Positions 34,005-43,260 of a DNA stretch of 64,000 nucleotides are shown one piece after another. The notes beneath the pieces were generated by a model that was not told where the DNA came from, did no database searches, and saw only the letters and a program-made list of their open reading frames with translations. The first letter of the stretch is position 1. Each line of letters opens with the position of its first letter. The translations under genes and the position numbers were made by a program. The DNA comes from Hyphomicrobium_A sp036559705 (GTDB lineage Bacteria > Pseudomonadota > Alphaproteobacteria > Rhizobiales > Hyphomicrobiaceae), in assembly GCA_036559705.1 (NCBI GenBank), contig DATBSP010000012.1, forward strand, positions 23,614-87,613. Direction: 5' to 3'.

Positions 34005-35492
34005 ATGCAGGCGAAGACGGCGTGCGGCCAGCGGGAGCGCGGCATACCCGTTGGACTTCGGCGGCTCGGGCCGCTGACGCTCGCTTTGATTTGTGGTGTG
34101 GTATCGGGCGCGCTGCCGTCGACCGCGCAAACGCGCGGACCGCAATCGGTCGCCCCCATTGCCGAGGGGCTGATCGAGGCCGTCGTCAACATCTCGACCA
34201 GCCAGGCCATCAAGGGCCCGCAGGGCCTGCCGTTGCCGAGCGTGCCCAAGGGCTCACCCTACCATGAGTATTTCGACGAGTTCTTCGACAACCGCAACGG
34301 CCGCTCGGGTTCTGACCGCATGGTGTCCTCGCTCGGCTCCGGCTTCGTCGTCGACGGCAAGGAAGGCATCATCGTCACCAACAACCACGTGATCGAAGGG
34401 GCCGAGGAGATCCAGATCAACCTGCACGACGGATCGAAGCTCAAGGCGGAGCTGCTCGGCAAGGATACAAAGACCGACATCGCGCTGCTGAAAGTGACGC
34501 CCAGGGTGCCGCTGAAGGAGGTGAAGTTCGGCTCCTCCGCGGCGATCCGCGTCGGCGACTGGGTAATGGCTATCGGCAACCCGTTCGGGCTCGGCGGCAG
34601 CGTCACCGTCGGCATCATCTCGGCCAAGGCGCGCAACATCAATTCCGGACCCTACGACGACTATCTGCAGACCGACGCCTCGATCAACAAAGGCAACTCG
34701 GGTGGGCCACTGTTCAACATGGACGGCGAGGTCGTCGGCGTGAACACGGCGATCATCTCGCCGACCGGTGGATCCATCGGCATCGGTTTTGCCGTGCCGG
34801 CCGACACGGTGGCGCCGGTCGTGCACCAGCTGCGCCAGTATCACGAAGTGCGGCGCGGCTGGCTCGGCGTGAAGATCCAATCCGTGTCGGAGGAGATCGC
34901 CGGGGCGCTCGACATTCCGGAAAACGCCGGTGCGCTGGTCGCGGCGATCACGCCGGATGGACCGGCCGCCAAGGGCGGCATCAAGGCCGGCGACGTCATC
35001 ATGAGGTTCGACAACGAGGACGTGACAACGATGCGCAGTCTGCCGCGCTTGGTGGCGCGGGCGCCTATCGACAAGACGGTGCCTGTCGACGTGCTGCGCA
35101 AGGGCGAGCGCAAGACGCTACAAGTGACGGTCGGGCGGCTGTCGGACGAGGAGGAGAAGGTGCTCGAGGCTGGCGACAAGCCTGCAGCTGCTGCCCAGAC
35201 GCAGGTGCTGGGCCTCAAGCTGTCGGCCCTCACCGACGCGCTGCGCACCAAGTACGGCCTCGACGCTGGTATCAAGGGCGCACTGGTCGATGCGGTCGAC
35301 CCGACAAGTCCCGCCGCCAGCAGCATCAAGGAGGGCGACGTCATCGTGCAAGCGGCCAACGAGCCCGTCTCGACCCCGCAGGACGTCGCGCGGCGCATCG
35401 AAAGCATCAAGAAGAGCAGCCGCAAGTCGATGATGCTCGAGATCGAGGACGCCAAGGGCGGCCATAGGTTCGTATCCGTCCCGGTGGAATAG
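34005..35492 (+). CDS. degP: DegP/DegQ-type periplasmic serine endoprotease
   Basis: 495-residue HtrA protease. Signal peptide in residues ~18-40 (LGPLTLALICGVVSGALPST). Catalytic triad: His in VTNNHVIEG, Asp in KTDIALLK, Ser in NKGNSGGPLF. Two PDZ domains follow (GWLGVKIQSV and GIKGALVDAVDP regions). Degrades misfolded envelope proteins. ATG 34005 with AGGAGAAG is chosen; a longer frame to 33909 lacks a signal. Located behind hflKC-DUF2065, a common quality-control grouping. Confidence 0.93.
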   Translation: MQAKTACGQRERGIPVGLRRLGPLTLALICGVVSGALPSTAQTRGPQSVAPIAEGLIEAVVNISTSQAIKGPQGLPLPSVPKGSPYHEYFDEFFDNRNGRSGSDRMVSSLGSGFVVDGKEGIIVTNNHVIEGAEEIQINLHDGSKLKAELLGKDTKTDIALLKVTPRVPLKEVKFGSSAAIRVGDWVMAIGNPFGLGGSVTVGIISAKARNINSGPYDDYLQTDASINKGNSGGPLFNMDGEVVGVNTAIISPTGGSIGIGFAVPADTVAPVVHQLRQYHEVRRGWLGVKIQSVSEEIAGALDIPENAGALVAAITPDGPAAKGGIKAGDVIMRFDNEDVTTMRSLPRLVARAPIDKTVPVDVLRKGERKTLQVTVGRLSDEEEKVLEAGDKPAAAAQTQVLGLKLSALTDALRTKYGLDAGIKGALVDAVDPTSPAASSIKEGDVIVQAANEPVSTPQDVARRIESIKKSSRKSMMLEIEDAKGGHRFVSVPVE

Positions 35493-35564
35493 GAAGGCAA
35501 CGACGGACGGAGGCGTTTGCCGCACAAGGCGCCCGCAGGCCGAAACTCTTGAAGGAGCACATCC

Positions 35565-36278
35565 GTGTCGAACCGCCACGGCATCGTCGATAGCATCATC
35601 GACAGCCTCGCGCCGGTTAATCGCGACGGTCACAAGTTCATCGCCATCGCAGCCGGACTGGCGCTGCTTTTCTTTCTCGTTTGGCCGCCGCTCGCCTGGG
35701 TGTGCGTCGTCGCCGCGCTCTACATCGCCTATTTCTTCCGCGATCCGGACCGCGTTACCCCGCTGCGCGAAGGGCTGATCATCGCCCCCGCCGATGGGCG
35801 CATCGCGGCCATCGAAAGCGTGCAGCCGCCGGCCGAGATGGGCCTTGGACCCCAGCCGCGGGTGCGCATCTCGACTTTCCTCAGCGTGCTCGACGTGCAC
35901 ATCACCCGTGCGCCCGTGTCGGGCCGCATCGTGCGCTCGATCTACGTCCCCGGCGCATTTCTTAACGCTGCGCTCGATAAGGCTAGCGAGGAGAACGAGC
36001 GGCGGGTCATGATCATCCAGAAGGTGGACGGCACCGAGATCGGCGTGGTGCAGATCGCCGGGTTGGTGGCGCGCCGTATCGTGCCGTTCGTGCACGAGGG
36101 TGATAGTGTGGGCGTCGGTGAGCGGCTCGGGCTCATCAGGTTCGGCTCGCGCGCCGATGTCTATCTACCGCCGGGCAAGCACGCGCTTGTCGCTGTTGGG
36201 CAGCTCGCCAATGGCGGCGAGACGGTGCTCGCCGATATGCAATCGGCGGAAACGGAGCGCGTCGCGCGGCGGAGCTGA
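35565..36278 (+). CDS. psd: Phosphatidylserine decarboxylase
   Basis: 237-residue short-form Psd making phosphatidylethanolamine. Hydrophobic N-terminal region (FIAIAAGLALLFFLVWPPLA), RISTFLSVLDVHITRAPVSG, and the self-cleavage site within IRFGSRADVYLP, where Ser becomes the pyruvoyl group. GTG start with GAAGGAG. Two bases separate it from pssA, which makes its substrate. Confidence 0.94.
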   Translation: MSNRHGIVDSIIDSLAPVNRDGHKFIAIAAGLALLFFLVWPPLAWVCVVAALYIAYFFRDPDRVTPLREGLIIAPADGRIAAIESVQPPAEMGLGPQPRVRISTFLSVLDVHITRAPVSGRIVRSIYVPGAFLNAALDKASEENERRVMIIQKVDGTEIGVVQIAGLVARRIVPFVHEGDSVGVGERLGLIRFGSRADVYLPPGKHALVAVGQLANGGETVLADMQSAETERVARRS

Positions 36279-36280
36279 CG

Positions 36281-37237
36281 ATGGTCAAGGTTCGGCACTG
36301 GCGCAGGGCGCACCGCGAGCAGAAGAAGGGCGTTGCCAAGGCATTCGGCATGGATCCGATCCTACCGAGACTAGAGCGAGAGACGCGCCGCCGGCGCGGT
36401 GCCCCAATGTTCCGGCACCAGCGCGTGCCGGTGCGCATGCTGGTGCCCAACTTCTTCACGCTCCTGGCGCTGTGCGCTGGCCTAACCTCGATCCGCATGT
36501 CCATTGAAGGCCGCTATGAGTTGGCTTTGGGTGCCATCGTGTTCGCTGCACTGCTCGACGGCATCGACGGCCGTGTTGCGCGCCTGCTGAAGGCGTCCTC
36601 GCGCTTCGGCGCAGAGCTTGACAGTCTCGCCGACTTCGTCAACTTCGGTGTGGCCCCGGCGTTCCTGATCTTCACCTGGGGTCTCGGCGATCTAAAGAGC
36701 CTCGGCTGGATCTGCGTCATGATCTTCGCGCTCGCGTCGGCGCTGCGGCTGGCGCGCTTTAACGTGGCGCTCGACGACGACAAGCCGAAGTGGCAGTCGG
36801 CGTACTTCAGCGGCATGCCCACCCCGGCAGCGGCGATCGTCGTGTTGCTGCCGGTCTATGTCGAGCACCTGGGATTCGGTGCCATCCGCTCGTCGCCGTT
36901 CATGCTCGACGTGGTGCTGGTCTACACGCTCGCCATCGCCTTCCTGATGGTGTCGAACATCCCGACGTTCTCCGGCAAGCTGCTTGGCGAGCGCATATCG
37001 CGCGAGTACGTGCTGCCTCTGTTCATGCTGGCGATCGGCTTCGTCGCCCTGCTCATCACCTATCCGTTCGGAACTCTGACGGGTGCTTGCCTCATCTATC
37101 TGGCGACCATCCCGATCAGCTGGCGCCGCTTCGGACAGATGCTGGCGGCCTCGCCCCCGGTGCCGGCGGAGGAACCCGAGAGCACGACGCCGCGACGCGT
37201 CGTCGCCATCCGCTCGGGCGAGCCCCCCTCGCACTAA
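36281..37237 (+). CDS. pssA: CDP-diacylglycerol-serine O-phosphatidyltransferase
   Basis: 318-residue polytopic enzyme making phosphatidylserine from CDP-diacylglycerol and serine. The CDP-alcohol phosphotransferase motif is clear: LLDGIDGRVARLLK followed by GAELDSLADF. About eight hydrophobic segments. The first ~45 residues (Arg/Lys-rich) are longer than usual, and an internal ATG at the MFRHQRVPVRM position may be the real start. Part of psd-pssA operon; converges on the HerA-type gene. Confidence 0.93.
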   Translation: MVKVRHWRRAHREQKKGVAKAFGMDPILPRLERETRRRRGAPMFRHQRVPVRMLVPNFFTLLALCAGLTSIRMSIEGRYELALGAIVFAALLDGIDGRVARLLKASSRFGAELDSLADFVNFGVAPAFLIFTWGLGDLKSLGWICVMIFALASALRLARFNVALDDDKPKWQSAYFSGMPTPAAAIVVLLPVYVEHLGFGAIRSSPFMLDVVLVYTLAIAFLMVSNIPTFSGKLLGERISREYVLPLFMLAIGFVALLITYPFGTLTGACLIYLATIPISWRRFGQMLAASPPVPAEEPESTTPRRVVAIRSGEPPSH

Positions 37238-37253
37238 ATTCGACGCAAGATAA

Positions 37254-39284
37254 TCAGCGCTGCTGGCGTTGGATGAGCCGGTCGCGCAACGATTTCAGCG
37301 CTGTACCCGGCACGTCCCTTTCGTCCGCGGCAGCCTCCTGAGGCTGCGGCACCCCCGGCAGGCCGTCCTTGCACGGTCCGGCGGTCGGCCGGGCGGGCGG
37401 CGGCGCGGGACGGACGCCATTGGCGCCGGGCGCAAGCGGCTGGGGTGCCGCCCGCGAGAACTCGCTGTCGCGTCGCGGCGGTTGTTGCGGCCCTGCGCGG
37501 CGCGGGTCGGGCTGGCGGGTCTGTTCGGGTGCAGCGGATAGGGTCGACTCGGGCCCGAAGCCTTCGGCGAGGAACGCCGGGTGCTGGCCAAGATCGCCGC
37601 CGGCGCCAATGTCGGACGTGCGCCACTTCTCGACCACCTGCTCGAGGAAGCCCTCGTCGCCGACCGACTTCTGCCAGTGCTCGGTGAAGCGCGCCGTGGT
37701 GGAGCGCGGCAGGCAGTTGGCCGGCAGCTCGTCGAACTTGATGCGCACCGGCAGCGCCACGCCGTCGCCGAAGGCCAGCGCCTCGCGCTGGCCGAGCGAG
37801 GGGAGGAACTCAAGCAGGCCCGATCCCGTGTCGGTGATGGCGGAGGTAACGATCTCCTGGTCACGGTCGTTCGACAAGCGCAGCGCAAACACGGTGTTGC
37901 ACTGGGAGAGAATCGTCGGATCGACCTCCGCCGGGCGCTGCGAGACGATGCACAGCGCAACGCCGTATTTGCGGCCTTCCTTGGCGATCTTGGCGATGGC
38001 GCGTTTGCACGGCTCGAAGCCGAGGTGGTCGGCTGCGGGGACGTAGCGGTGGGCCTCTTCGCAGACGAGCGTTAGCGGCACCTTGCCCTCGCACCAATGG
38101 GCAAAATCGAAGGTCATGCGCGCCAGGACCGAGACGACCACGTTGACGATCTCCGTCGGCAACCCGGTCAGCTCGACGATGGTGATGGGCTTGTTGTTGA
38201 CCGGCACGCGGAAAATGCGGCTCAGCACCTGGGTCATACCGTCGTAGATCGTGAGCGAGCCGAACATGAAGGAGTAGCGGCCGTCCTGTGAGATGGAATC
38301 GATGTGCGTGCGCAGCTGGCGGTAAGGCGAAAGGTCCCGCTTGTTCTCGAGCTTGCCCATGCGCTCGTCGATAAGGCCGGTCAGGTCGGAGATGCGGTAG
38401 GGCACCGGCGTGTCCACGGTGAAGCGCGCCGATTGCTCGGGCATGGCGCGGCGCTTCGCCTGGTTGTCGCGGGCGCGCCCGGCGCCGTAGCGCGCCTTGG
38501 CGATGGGGATCAGCTCCTGCAGGATCTCGATCTCCGCCTTGCGCGTCTGATCGGAGATTAGCACCTCCACAACCTCCTCGAAGTTGAGGAGCCAGAAGGG
38601 CAGTTGCAAGTTGCGCGGGCTGATGACCTCGGCCCATTCGCTGAAGGCAGTGGCGTACTCGTTATGCGGATCGAGCAGCACGATGTGCGCAGCCGGATTG
38701 CGATCGAGGATCGAGCGCAGGATGAGGGCGGTGGTGCAGGACTTGCCCGTGCCGGTGGTGCCGAGGATGGCCAGATGCTTGCCGAGCAGCTCGTCGACGC
38801 GGACCATGGCCGGGATGGAGGTGTCCTGACGGAGGCAGCCAACGCGTACCGAGCGACTCGGGTCGCCGCAAAAGGCGGCTACCAGCTCGGCTTTGGAGGC
38901 GACGCGCACGCGGTCGCCGAGCGAAGGGTAAGCTGTGACGCCGCGGGCAAATATCGTCGCCTGACCCGTTTCATCGCGCCATAGCTCGCCGACGAGGCCC
39001 AGCTCGGCGATCCAGATCTCGGTGTCGGCATCGCTGTGGGCCGGCACTGGCACGCTCAGCGCGTAGATGATCGCCAGTACGACAGTCTTCGCCGTATCGA
39101 TTGCCATCAGCGTGCCCATGTCGGGGCGGTCCGCCGCGCGCGTTCGTCCGGCCTTGGGGCCGTCGAGCAGCACAATGGCCTTGGAGCCGGTCACCGACAC
39201 GATGCGGCCGAGTGATTTGTCGCTCGCCCTTTGACCGCGCATAGCGCCGGGCATGGTCAAGTGCATGTCTGCCATTTCGCTCAC
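37254..39284 (-). CDS. HerA-type ATPase (DUF87 helicase)
   Basis: 676-residue HerA/FtsK-superfamily ATPase. N-terminal ~110 residues form a HAS-barrel-like region (GRIVSVTGSKAIVLLDG), then Walker A in LGTTGTGKSCTTALIL (residues ~180), Walker B in LVCEEAHRYVP, and the Arg-finger-like VALCIVSQRPAEVDP segment. The last ~110 residues are Pro/Arg-rich. HerA proteins translocate DNA, usually with nuclease NurA; no NurA is encoded here. It starts with GTG inside the stop of the kinase gene (GTGA), so both come from one transcript. Confidence 0.82.
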   Translation of the reverse strand: MSEMADMHLTMPGAMRGQRASDKSLGRIVSVTGSKAIVLLDGPKAGRTRAADRPDMGTLMAIDTAKTVVLAIIYALSVPVPAHSDADTEIWIAELGLVGELWRDETGQATIFARGVTAYPSLGDRVRVASKAELVAAFCGDPSRSVRVGCLRQDTSIPAMVRVDELLGKHLAILGTTGTGKSCTTALILRSILDRNPAAHIVLLDPHNEYATAFSEWAEVISPRNLQLPFWLLNFEEVVEVLISDQTRKAEIEILQELIPIAKARYGAGRARDNQAKRRAMPEQSARFTVDTPVPYRISDLTGLIDERMGKLENKRDLSPYRQLRTHIDSISQDGRYSFMFGSLTIYDGMTQVLSRIFRVPVNNKPITIVELTGLPTEIVNVVVSVLARMTFDFAHWCEGKVPLTLVCEEAHRYVPAADHLGFEPCKRAIAKIAKEGRKYGVALCIVSQRPAEVDPTILSQCNTVFALRLSNDRDQEIVTSAITDTGSGLLEFLPSLGQREALAFGDGVALPVRIKFDELPANCLPRSTTARFTEHWQKSVGDEGFLEQVVEKWRTSDIGAGGDLGQHPAFLAEGFGPESTLSAAPEQTRQPDPRRAGPQQPPRRDSEFSRAAPQPLAPGANGVRPAPPPARPTAGPCKDGLPGVPQPQEAAADERDVPGTALKSLRDRLIQRQQR

Positions 39285-40150
39285 GATGCGGGCTCCCGGT
39301 GCGAGGTATCATTCTGGACATCGGCGCTGATGAACGGGAAGCTCACCTCCACCGACGTTCCCATGCCCTTCTGGCTGTTGATCTTGAGTTCGCCGCCGTG
39401 CAGCTTGACGAGCGCTCTGGCGATCGGCAGCCCGAGACCGGTGCCCTCGCGCCAGCCCGCGTGACTGGCATCCACCTGGCCGAAGGGCGTGAGGCCGACC
39501 GCGATCTCTTTCGCCGTCATGCCGACGCCGGTGTCGCACACACTGACGAGAACGCCGTTGCGCTTCAACTCGGCGATGACGTCAACGGAGCCGCCGCTGC
39601 GCGTGAATTTTAGCGCGTTGGAGATGAGATTGGTGAATATCTGACGCAGGCGGACGCCATCGCCACTGATCGCCGGCAGGTTGGGGTCGATGTGCTCCTC
39701 GAACAGCACCCCGGCGTTCTCCGCCATCATTCGGAACGAGGAGGCCGAGGCGCTCAGCACCTCGCCGAGGTCCACGTCACTGGGATCCATCACGGCTTTG
39801 CCGCTCTGTATCTTCGATATGTCGAGGATGTTGTTGATGACGGCTAGCAGGTGCCCGGCGGCGTCGTGAATGAGGTTGGCGTAGTCGGCCACCTCGATGC
39901 CCGACAGTTGTCGCTCGTCCTGCTCGGAGAGAAGCTTGGAGAAGCCGATGATGGCATTGAGCGGCGTGCGCAGCTCATGGCTCATATTGGCGATGAACTC
40001 GGACTTCACCTTGCTGGCGAGCTCGGCCTCGATACGTCCCGAATGCTCGGCAACGCGCGCGCGATGACGAAGTACGGCGTCGCCCAACAGCGAAGCATAC
40101 TCCCTTATTAAGGACGCAGGTTTTTGGTTAGCTAAGGGGCCGCTGAACAT
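39281..40150 (-). CDS. Soluble sensor histidine kinase
   Basis: 289 residues from ATG 40150. A short coiled-coil (RHRARVAEHSGRIEAELASK) leads to HisKA with phospho-accepting His in SEFIANMSHELRTPLNAIIG, then HATPase with N box IFTNLISNALKFTRS, G1 box VCDTGVGM and G2 box GTGLGLPIARALVK. No membrane or PAS domain is visible, so input must come through a partner. It resembles the core of PdhS/DivJ-type cell-cycle kinases. Overlaps the HerA-type gene by four bases. No response regulator gene adjoins it. Confidence 0.85.
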   Translation of the reverse strand: MFSGPLANQKPASLIREYASLLGDAVLRHRARVAEHSGRIEAELASKVKSEFIANMSHELRTPLNAIIGFSKLLSEQDERQLSGIEVADYANLIHDAAGHLLAVINNILDISKIQSGKAVMDPSDVDLGEVLSASASSFRMMAENAGVLFEEHIDPNLPAISGDGVRLRQIFTNLISNALKFTRSGGSVDVIAELKRNGVLVSVCDTGVGMTAKEIAVGLTPFGQVDASHAGWREGTGLGLPIARALVKLHGGELKINSQKGMGTSVEVSFPFISADVQNDTSHREPAS

Positions 40151-40249
40151 CGCATATTTTGATTGTGATCTCTGCGGCGCGAAGCTAGTCGGCAGATCGT
40201 AACGGGCGGTTAACCGCCATCTGTTCCTGAAACGAACAAAGGGTTTAGC

Positions 40250-40270
40250 GACGTGCCGGGGCGGCACGTC
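40250..40270 (-). terminator. Hairpin downstream of tonB
   Basis: GACGTGCC (40250-40257) and GGCACGTC (40263-40270) form a perfect 8-bp stem with a 5-base loop. It lies 23 bases beyond the tonB stop, between tonB and the kinase gene; the run of T is weak (CCCTTTG). Confidence 0.5.
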
Positions 40271-40292
40271 AAATGATGCATCGTGGCGAGTC

Positions 40293-41000
40293 TTATCGCG
40301 TGACGAAGTTGAAGGGGACCTGCACTTCGAGTGGCCCGCTCGCGATCTCCTGCGGCAGCGGCGGGAAGGGCGCCGCGCGATCGAGCGCCGCCATCGCGGC
40401 GTCGTCGAGGAGCTTCGAGCCGGAGCTCCGCTGCACCGTGCGCGAGAGAAGCTCGCCCTTGGGACCGACGGTGAAGCGGATCATTACCGTGCCCGAAATG
40501 GTCGAGCGCGGATTGACCTTGCTGCGCTCGAGCGTCTTGCGCACCTGGCCGAGGTAGGCCCTGCGTTGGGTGGTGTCGCCGCCTTCTTGCGCGGCGCCTG
40601 AGCTTTGCTCAATGAGGGTCGCGACCTGCGGTGCCTGCTCCTTGACGGGCACCTCCGTCGGGTGCTCCTCCTCGACAGGCTTGGGCTCCTCGGTCATCAC
40701 CTTCTCTTCGTGCTTGCCTTCCGTCGAGGTGACGACGTCGGTCAGCTCCGGCTTGATCTCCTCGACCGGTTGCGGCGTCTCGACCGCCTGCACGGGAGGG
40801 ATATCGACCGTCTCAATCATCTCCTCGGCTTCACCGAACTTGGCGAGGCCTTCCAGCGCGATTCCCTGCTCCACGACGACCATGTCGTCACCGTTGCCGG
40901 CTTCGAGTGCCGCTCCGCCGCCAAAGCTCATGAACGGCAAAAACAGTGCCGCGTGCAGTCCGACGGAGAGAAGTATGGTGACGAGGCGAAGCATCTGCAT
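40293..41000 (-). CDS. tonB: TonB-like energy transducer
   Basis: About 235 residues. N-terminal anchor (LRLVTILLSVGLHAALFLPF), a Glu/Pro/Val-rich rigid spacer (PQPVEEIKPELTDVV, EEPKPVEEEHPTEVP) and a C-terminal TonB domain (VNPRSTISGTVMIRFTVGPK, LDDAAMAALDRAAPFPPLP). Carries energy from ExbB-ExbD to outer-membrane receptors. ATG 41000 puts the anchor at the N-terminus; an ATG two codons further is equally good. Last gene of exbB-exbD-tonB, located next to the two receptors it probably serves. Confidence 0.9.
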   Translation of the reverse strand: MQMLRLVTILLSVGLHAALFLPFMSFGGGAALEAGNGDDMVVVEQGIALEGLAKFGEAEEMIETVDIPPVQAVETPQPVEEIKPELTDVVTSTEGKHEEKVMTEEPKPVEEEHPTEVPVKEQAPQVATLIEQSSGAAQEGGDTTQRRAYLGQVRKTLERSKVNPRSTISGTVMIRFTVGPKGELLSRTVQRSSGSKLLDDAAMAALDRAAPFPPLPQEIASGPLEVQVPFNFVTR

Positions 41001-41016
41001 CAATCGCTCGACAAAA

Positions 41017-41472
41017 TTACGGGGCGGCTTTCGCCGCGGGTGACGGTTGCGACAACAGCGAGACACGCTGATAGCCGGTTTCACCGACGCGGCCCAGGAG
41101 TTCCATCACGTCGCCATAAGGGATCTTGCGGTCGGCGCGGACATACACGACCGTATCGCCTTCCGTCGAGCGCAAAGAGATGAGGCGATTGACGAGATTG
41201 CCGCGGTCGACCTGCTCGTCGCGAATATAGATCGCGCCATCGGGTGCCAGCGTGACGACCATCGGTTTGCGAACTTTCTCGAGCTTGGTCGCTGACGTCT
41301 TTGGTAGGTCGACCGGAACTCCCTGCACCATGAGCGGCGCGGCGACCATGAATACGATAAGTAGAACGAGCATCACGTCGACGAAGGGCGTGACGTTGAT
41401 CTCGGCAAGCGGCTTGTATTCGCCGCTCTCCTCGTCGTCCGCTATGCCGCTGGATGGCAAAGCTATGGCCAT
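41017..41472 (-). CDS. exbD: ExbD, proton-channel subunit of the TonB motor
   Basis: 151-residue ExbD/TolR. One transmembrane segment (FVDVMLVLLIVFMVAAPLMV, residues ~30-49) carrying the conserved Asp (INVTPFVDVM), then a periplasmic domain with YIRDEQVD and DTVVYVRADRKIPYGDVMEL. The ATG directly follows the TAG of exbB. Works with ExbB to turn proton flow into movement of TonB. Confidence 0.95.
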   Translation of the reverse strand: MAIALPSSGIADDEESGEYKPLAEINVTPFVDVMLVLLIVFMVAAPLMVQGVPVDLPKTSATKLEKVRKPMVVTLAPDGAIYIRDEQVDRGNLVNRLISLRSTEGDTVVYVRADRKIPYGDVMELLGRVGETGYQRVSLLSQPSPAAKAAP

Positions 41473-42165
41473 CTAGCCGACTCCTTCCAGGCGAACGGAA
41501 CCTTCGCTCTGCCCACGCGCGATTGCCTTGGCCAGCAAGGCAATGCTGGTACCGGCGCGCTCCGCGGAGCGGCCGAGCGAGACGGTGATCTGGTTGTAGG
41601 CGACGACGGCAGGGATGGCGGCAGCGAGGCCGAGCGCCGTTGCGAACAGTGCCTCCGCGATGCCCGGAGCGACAACGGCGAGGCTGGTGTCCTTCGCCTG
41701 TGCAATGGCGGTGAAGCTGTGCATGATGCCCCACACCGTGCCGAGCAGTCCGATGAACGGCGAGGCGGAGCCGACGGTGGCGAGGAACGGCAGCCCGGGC
41801 TCGATGCGTCGCAGCTCGCTCTTCATCGCTGCGCGCATCGAACGCTCGACACGCGCGCGCAGCTCATTGCGGCTTTCACCACGGGCAAGGCCGTCCGCCC
41901 ATTCGCTCTGTGCCGCGGCCTGCACCGCACCGACAATTCCGCTACCGCGATCGGGCGACAGACGGCCGGCAGCTGCTTGCGCGGCGAGCTGGCGGACTTG
42001 CCGCTTCAGCAGCGTGAGACGGATGAACTTCTCGAAGATGAGCGCCCAGCAGATGACCGAGCACACGGCGAGCAGCAACATTATCGCCTGCACGAACGGA
42101 TCGGCATGCGATATGAGACCGATGAGGGAGAAATCGCGGCCTTCGACGACGAGAGTTGGTTCCAA
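41473..42165 (-). CDS. exbB: ExbB, proton-channel subunit of the TonB motor
   Basis: 230-residue ExbB/TolQ with three membrane segments: FVQAIMLLLAVCSVICWALI near the N-terminus, and after a cytoplasmic loop, FLATVGSASPFIGLLGTVWG and IAEALFATALGLAAAIPAVV, the proton-path helices. Starts with TTG at 42165, unusual for the window; no better in-frame start is visible. Thirteen bases behind the preceding periplasmic-protein gene, hence one operon. Confidence 0.95.
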   Translation of the reverse strand: MEPTLVVEGRDFSLIGLISHADPFVQAIMLLLAVCSVICWALIFEKFIRLTLLKRQVRQLAAQAAAGRLSPDRGSGIVGAVQAAAQSEWADGLARGESRNELRARVERSMRAAMKSELRRIEPGLPFLATVGSASPFIGLLGTVWGIMHSFTAIAQAKDTSLAVVAPGIAEALFATALGLAAAIPAVVAYNQITVSLGRSAERAGTSIALLAKAIARGQSEGSVRLEGVG

Positions 42166-42178
42166 GGAAGTACCCTTA

Positions 42179-42652
42179 CTACTTAGAAATTTCTACCTTG
42201 GTCAGCGACTTGACCGTAAGGCGTGACAGACAGTCGGTGACCGGGCCGGCAGACGTGCGGCAGTCCATGACGTCATTGATGAGGAAGCTGCCGATCTCCT
42301 CGCACTGCGCGCCATCGAGATCGAACAGCTTCACCGAGCGCTTGTCGGGTCGGACAGGAGATAGGTCGAGGGCGAAGCGCCGTCCGACGATTCCGTCCTT
42401 CTGGAACATGACGAGGTCGAGCTTGAAGGCGTCGTAGGCGGTCGACGTCGGGTTGGTGACGACGACGTAGGCGCGGCAGCCCTTGTCAGACTTCTCGATC
42501 TTGTTCAGCTCGAGCGTGATGCCGTCACCGCCTTCGGACTGCGCTTGCGCGGCAGTGATTTGGGCGTCTGAGGCGGCGGTGGCGAGGAAGCACGCCGCGG
42601 CGGCTAAGAGCGATTTGCAGGTCATTGCATTCACTGGGCGCAACCAATTCAT
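42179..42652 (-). CDS. Periplasmic protein of the exbB-exbD-tonB operon
   Basis: 157 residues: a signal peptide (CKSLLAAAACFLATAASDAQ) and a beta-rich mature domain (ITLELNKIEKSDKGCRAYVV, FKLDLVMFQKDGIVGRRFAL, VKLFDLDGAQCEEIGSFLIN) with four Cys. Similar proteins lie in front of exbB in related bacteria, with no known role. Probable first gene of the TonB-motor operon. Transcribed divergently from the first receptor gene. Confidence 0.7.
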   Translation of the reverse strand: MNWLRPVNAMTCKSLLAAAACFLATAASDAQITAAQAQSEGGDGITLELNKIEKSDKGCRAYVVVTNPTSTAYDAFKLDLVMFQKDGIVGRRFALDLSPVRPDKRSVKLFDLDGAQCEEIGSFLINDVMDCRTSAGPVTDCLSRLTVKSLTKVEISK

Positions 42653-43260
42653 TCGCTGCCGTCACGGGCGTTTCATTAATTGCCCACTGCTGTCAGCGAC
42701 CTGGCGGTGGATATGCGCTCCAAGAAGCGCGGTGCAGTCAGCGACGTCTCGGTCCGCTGGCTACGGCGCGTGCGGCTTGCGCATGCTCTTCTTCTCCTCC
42801 CTCGGCCGAGCACCGCGCCTCGGGAGGCGCGAGCCAGCTCATTTTGTCGGCATCTTGAGGCGTCGCCGGCGACCTGAGGTCGCGATCTCGTCTGGATTGC
42901 CAAGAACGAAATAACACGGCGCAGATGAGCCCTGTCAAACACGGAAAAAACAAGATGCAGTGATCGGGAATTTTTCCCATAACCCTCGGGAAAAATTCCC
43001 GAATTCGATGCGCGGATGACACAGTGTGCGAGTGTAATAGTGTAGCGCGATGGTGGAACCTTGACCGCAATGTGGTGGAGGAATTTCTTAGGCCAGTTAA
43101 TTACGCCAGACGTTCAAAAAATAATCCCGCGAACGGGAAATTTTGACATCGGCGACGCCCGGAATGGGAGCCTGCGACGCACGGCAGTCGCAAAGAAGCT
43201 CCAGCCGGAAATGAACTGGTGAGTGTTTGTCACCTCGCGTACGACTGGGGAGTAAAGTTG
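42653..43260. other. 608-bp intergenic region between TonB-motor operon and first receptor gene
   Basis: No protein gene is convincing here; short open frames lack starts and coding bias. It carries the paired operator-like inverted repeats at 42965-43001 and, nearer the receptor gene, a small CCCGCGAACGGG hairpin (around 43124-43135). The AT-rich patches contrast with the surrounding high-GC DNA, as expected for a divergent control region. Confidence 0.6.
42965..43001. promoter_or_regulatory. Paired operator-like inverted repeats upstream of first TonB receptor
   Basis: CGGGAATTTTTCCCA at 42965-42979 and CGGGAAAAATTCCCG at 42987-43001; the centres are 22 bp apart, two helical turns. The second is identical to the site at 45999-46013 ahead of the second receptor. 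Cognate regulator not known. Confidence 0.65.
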
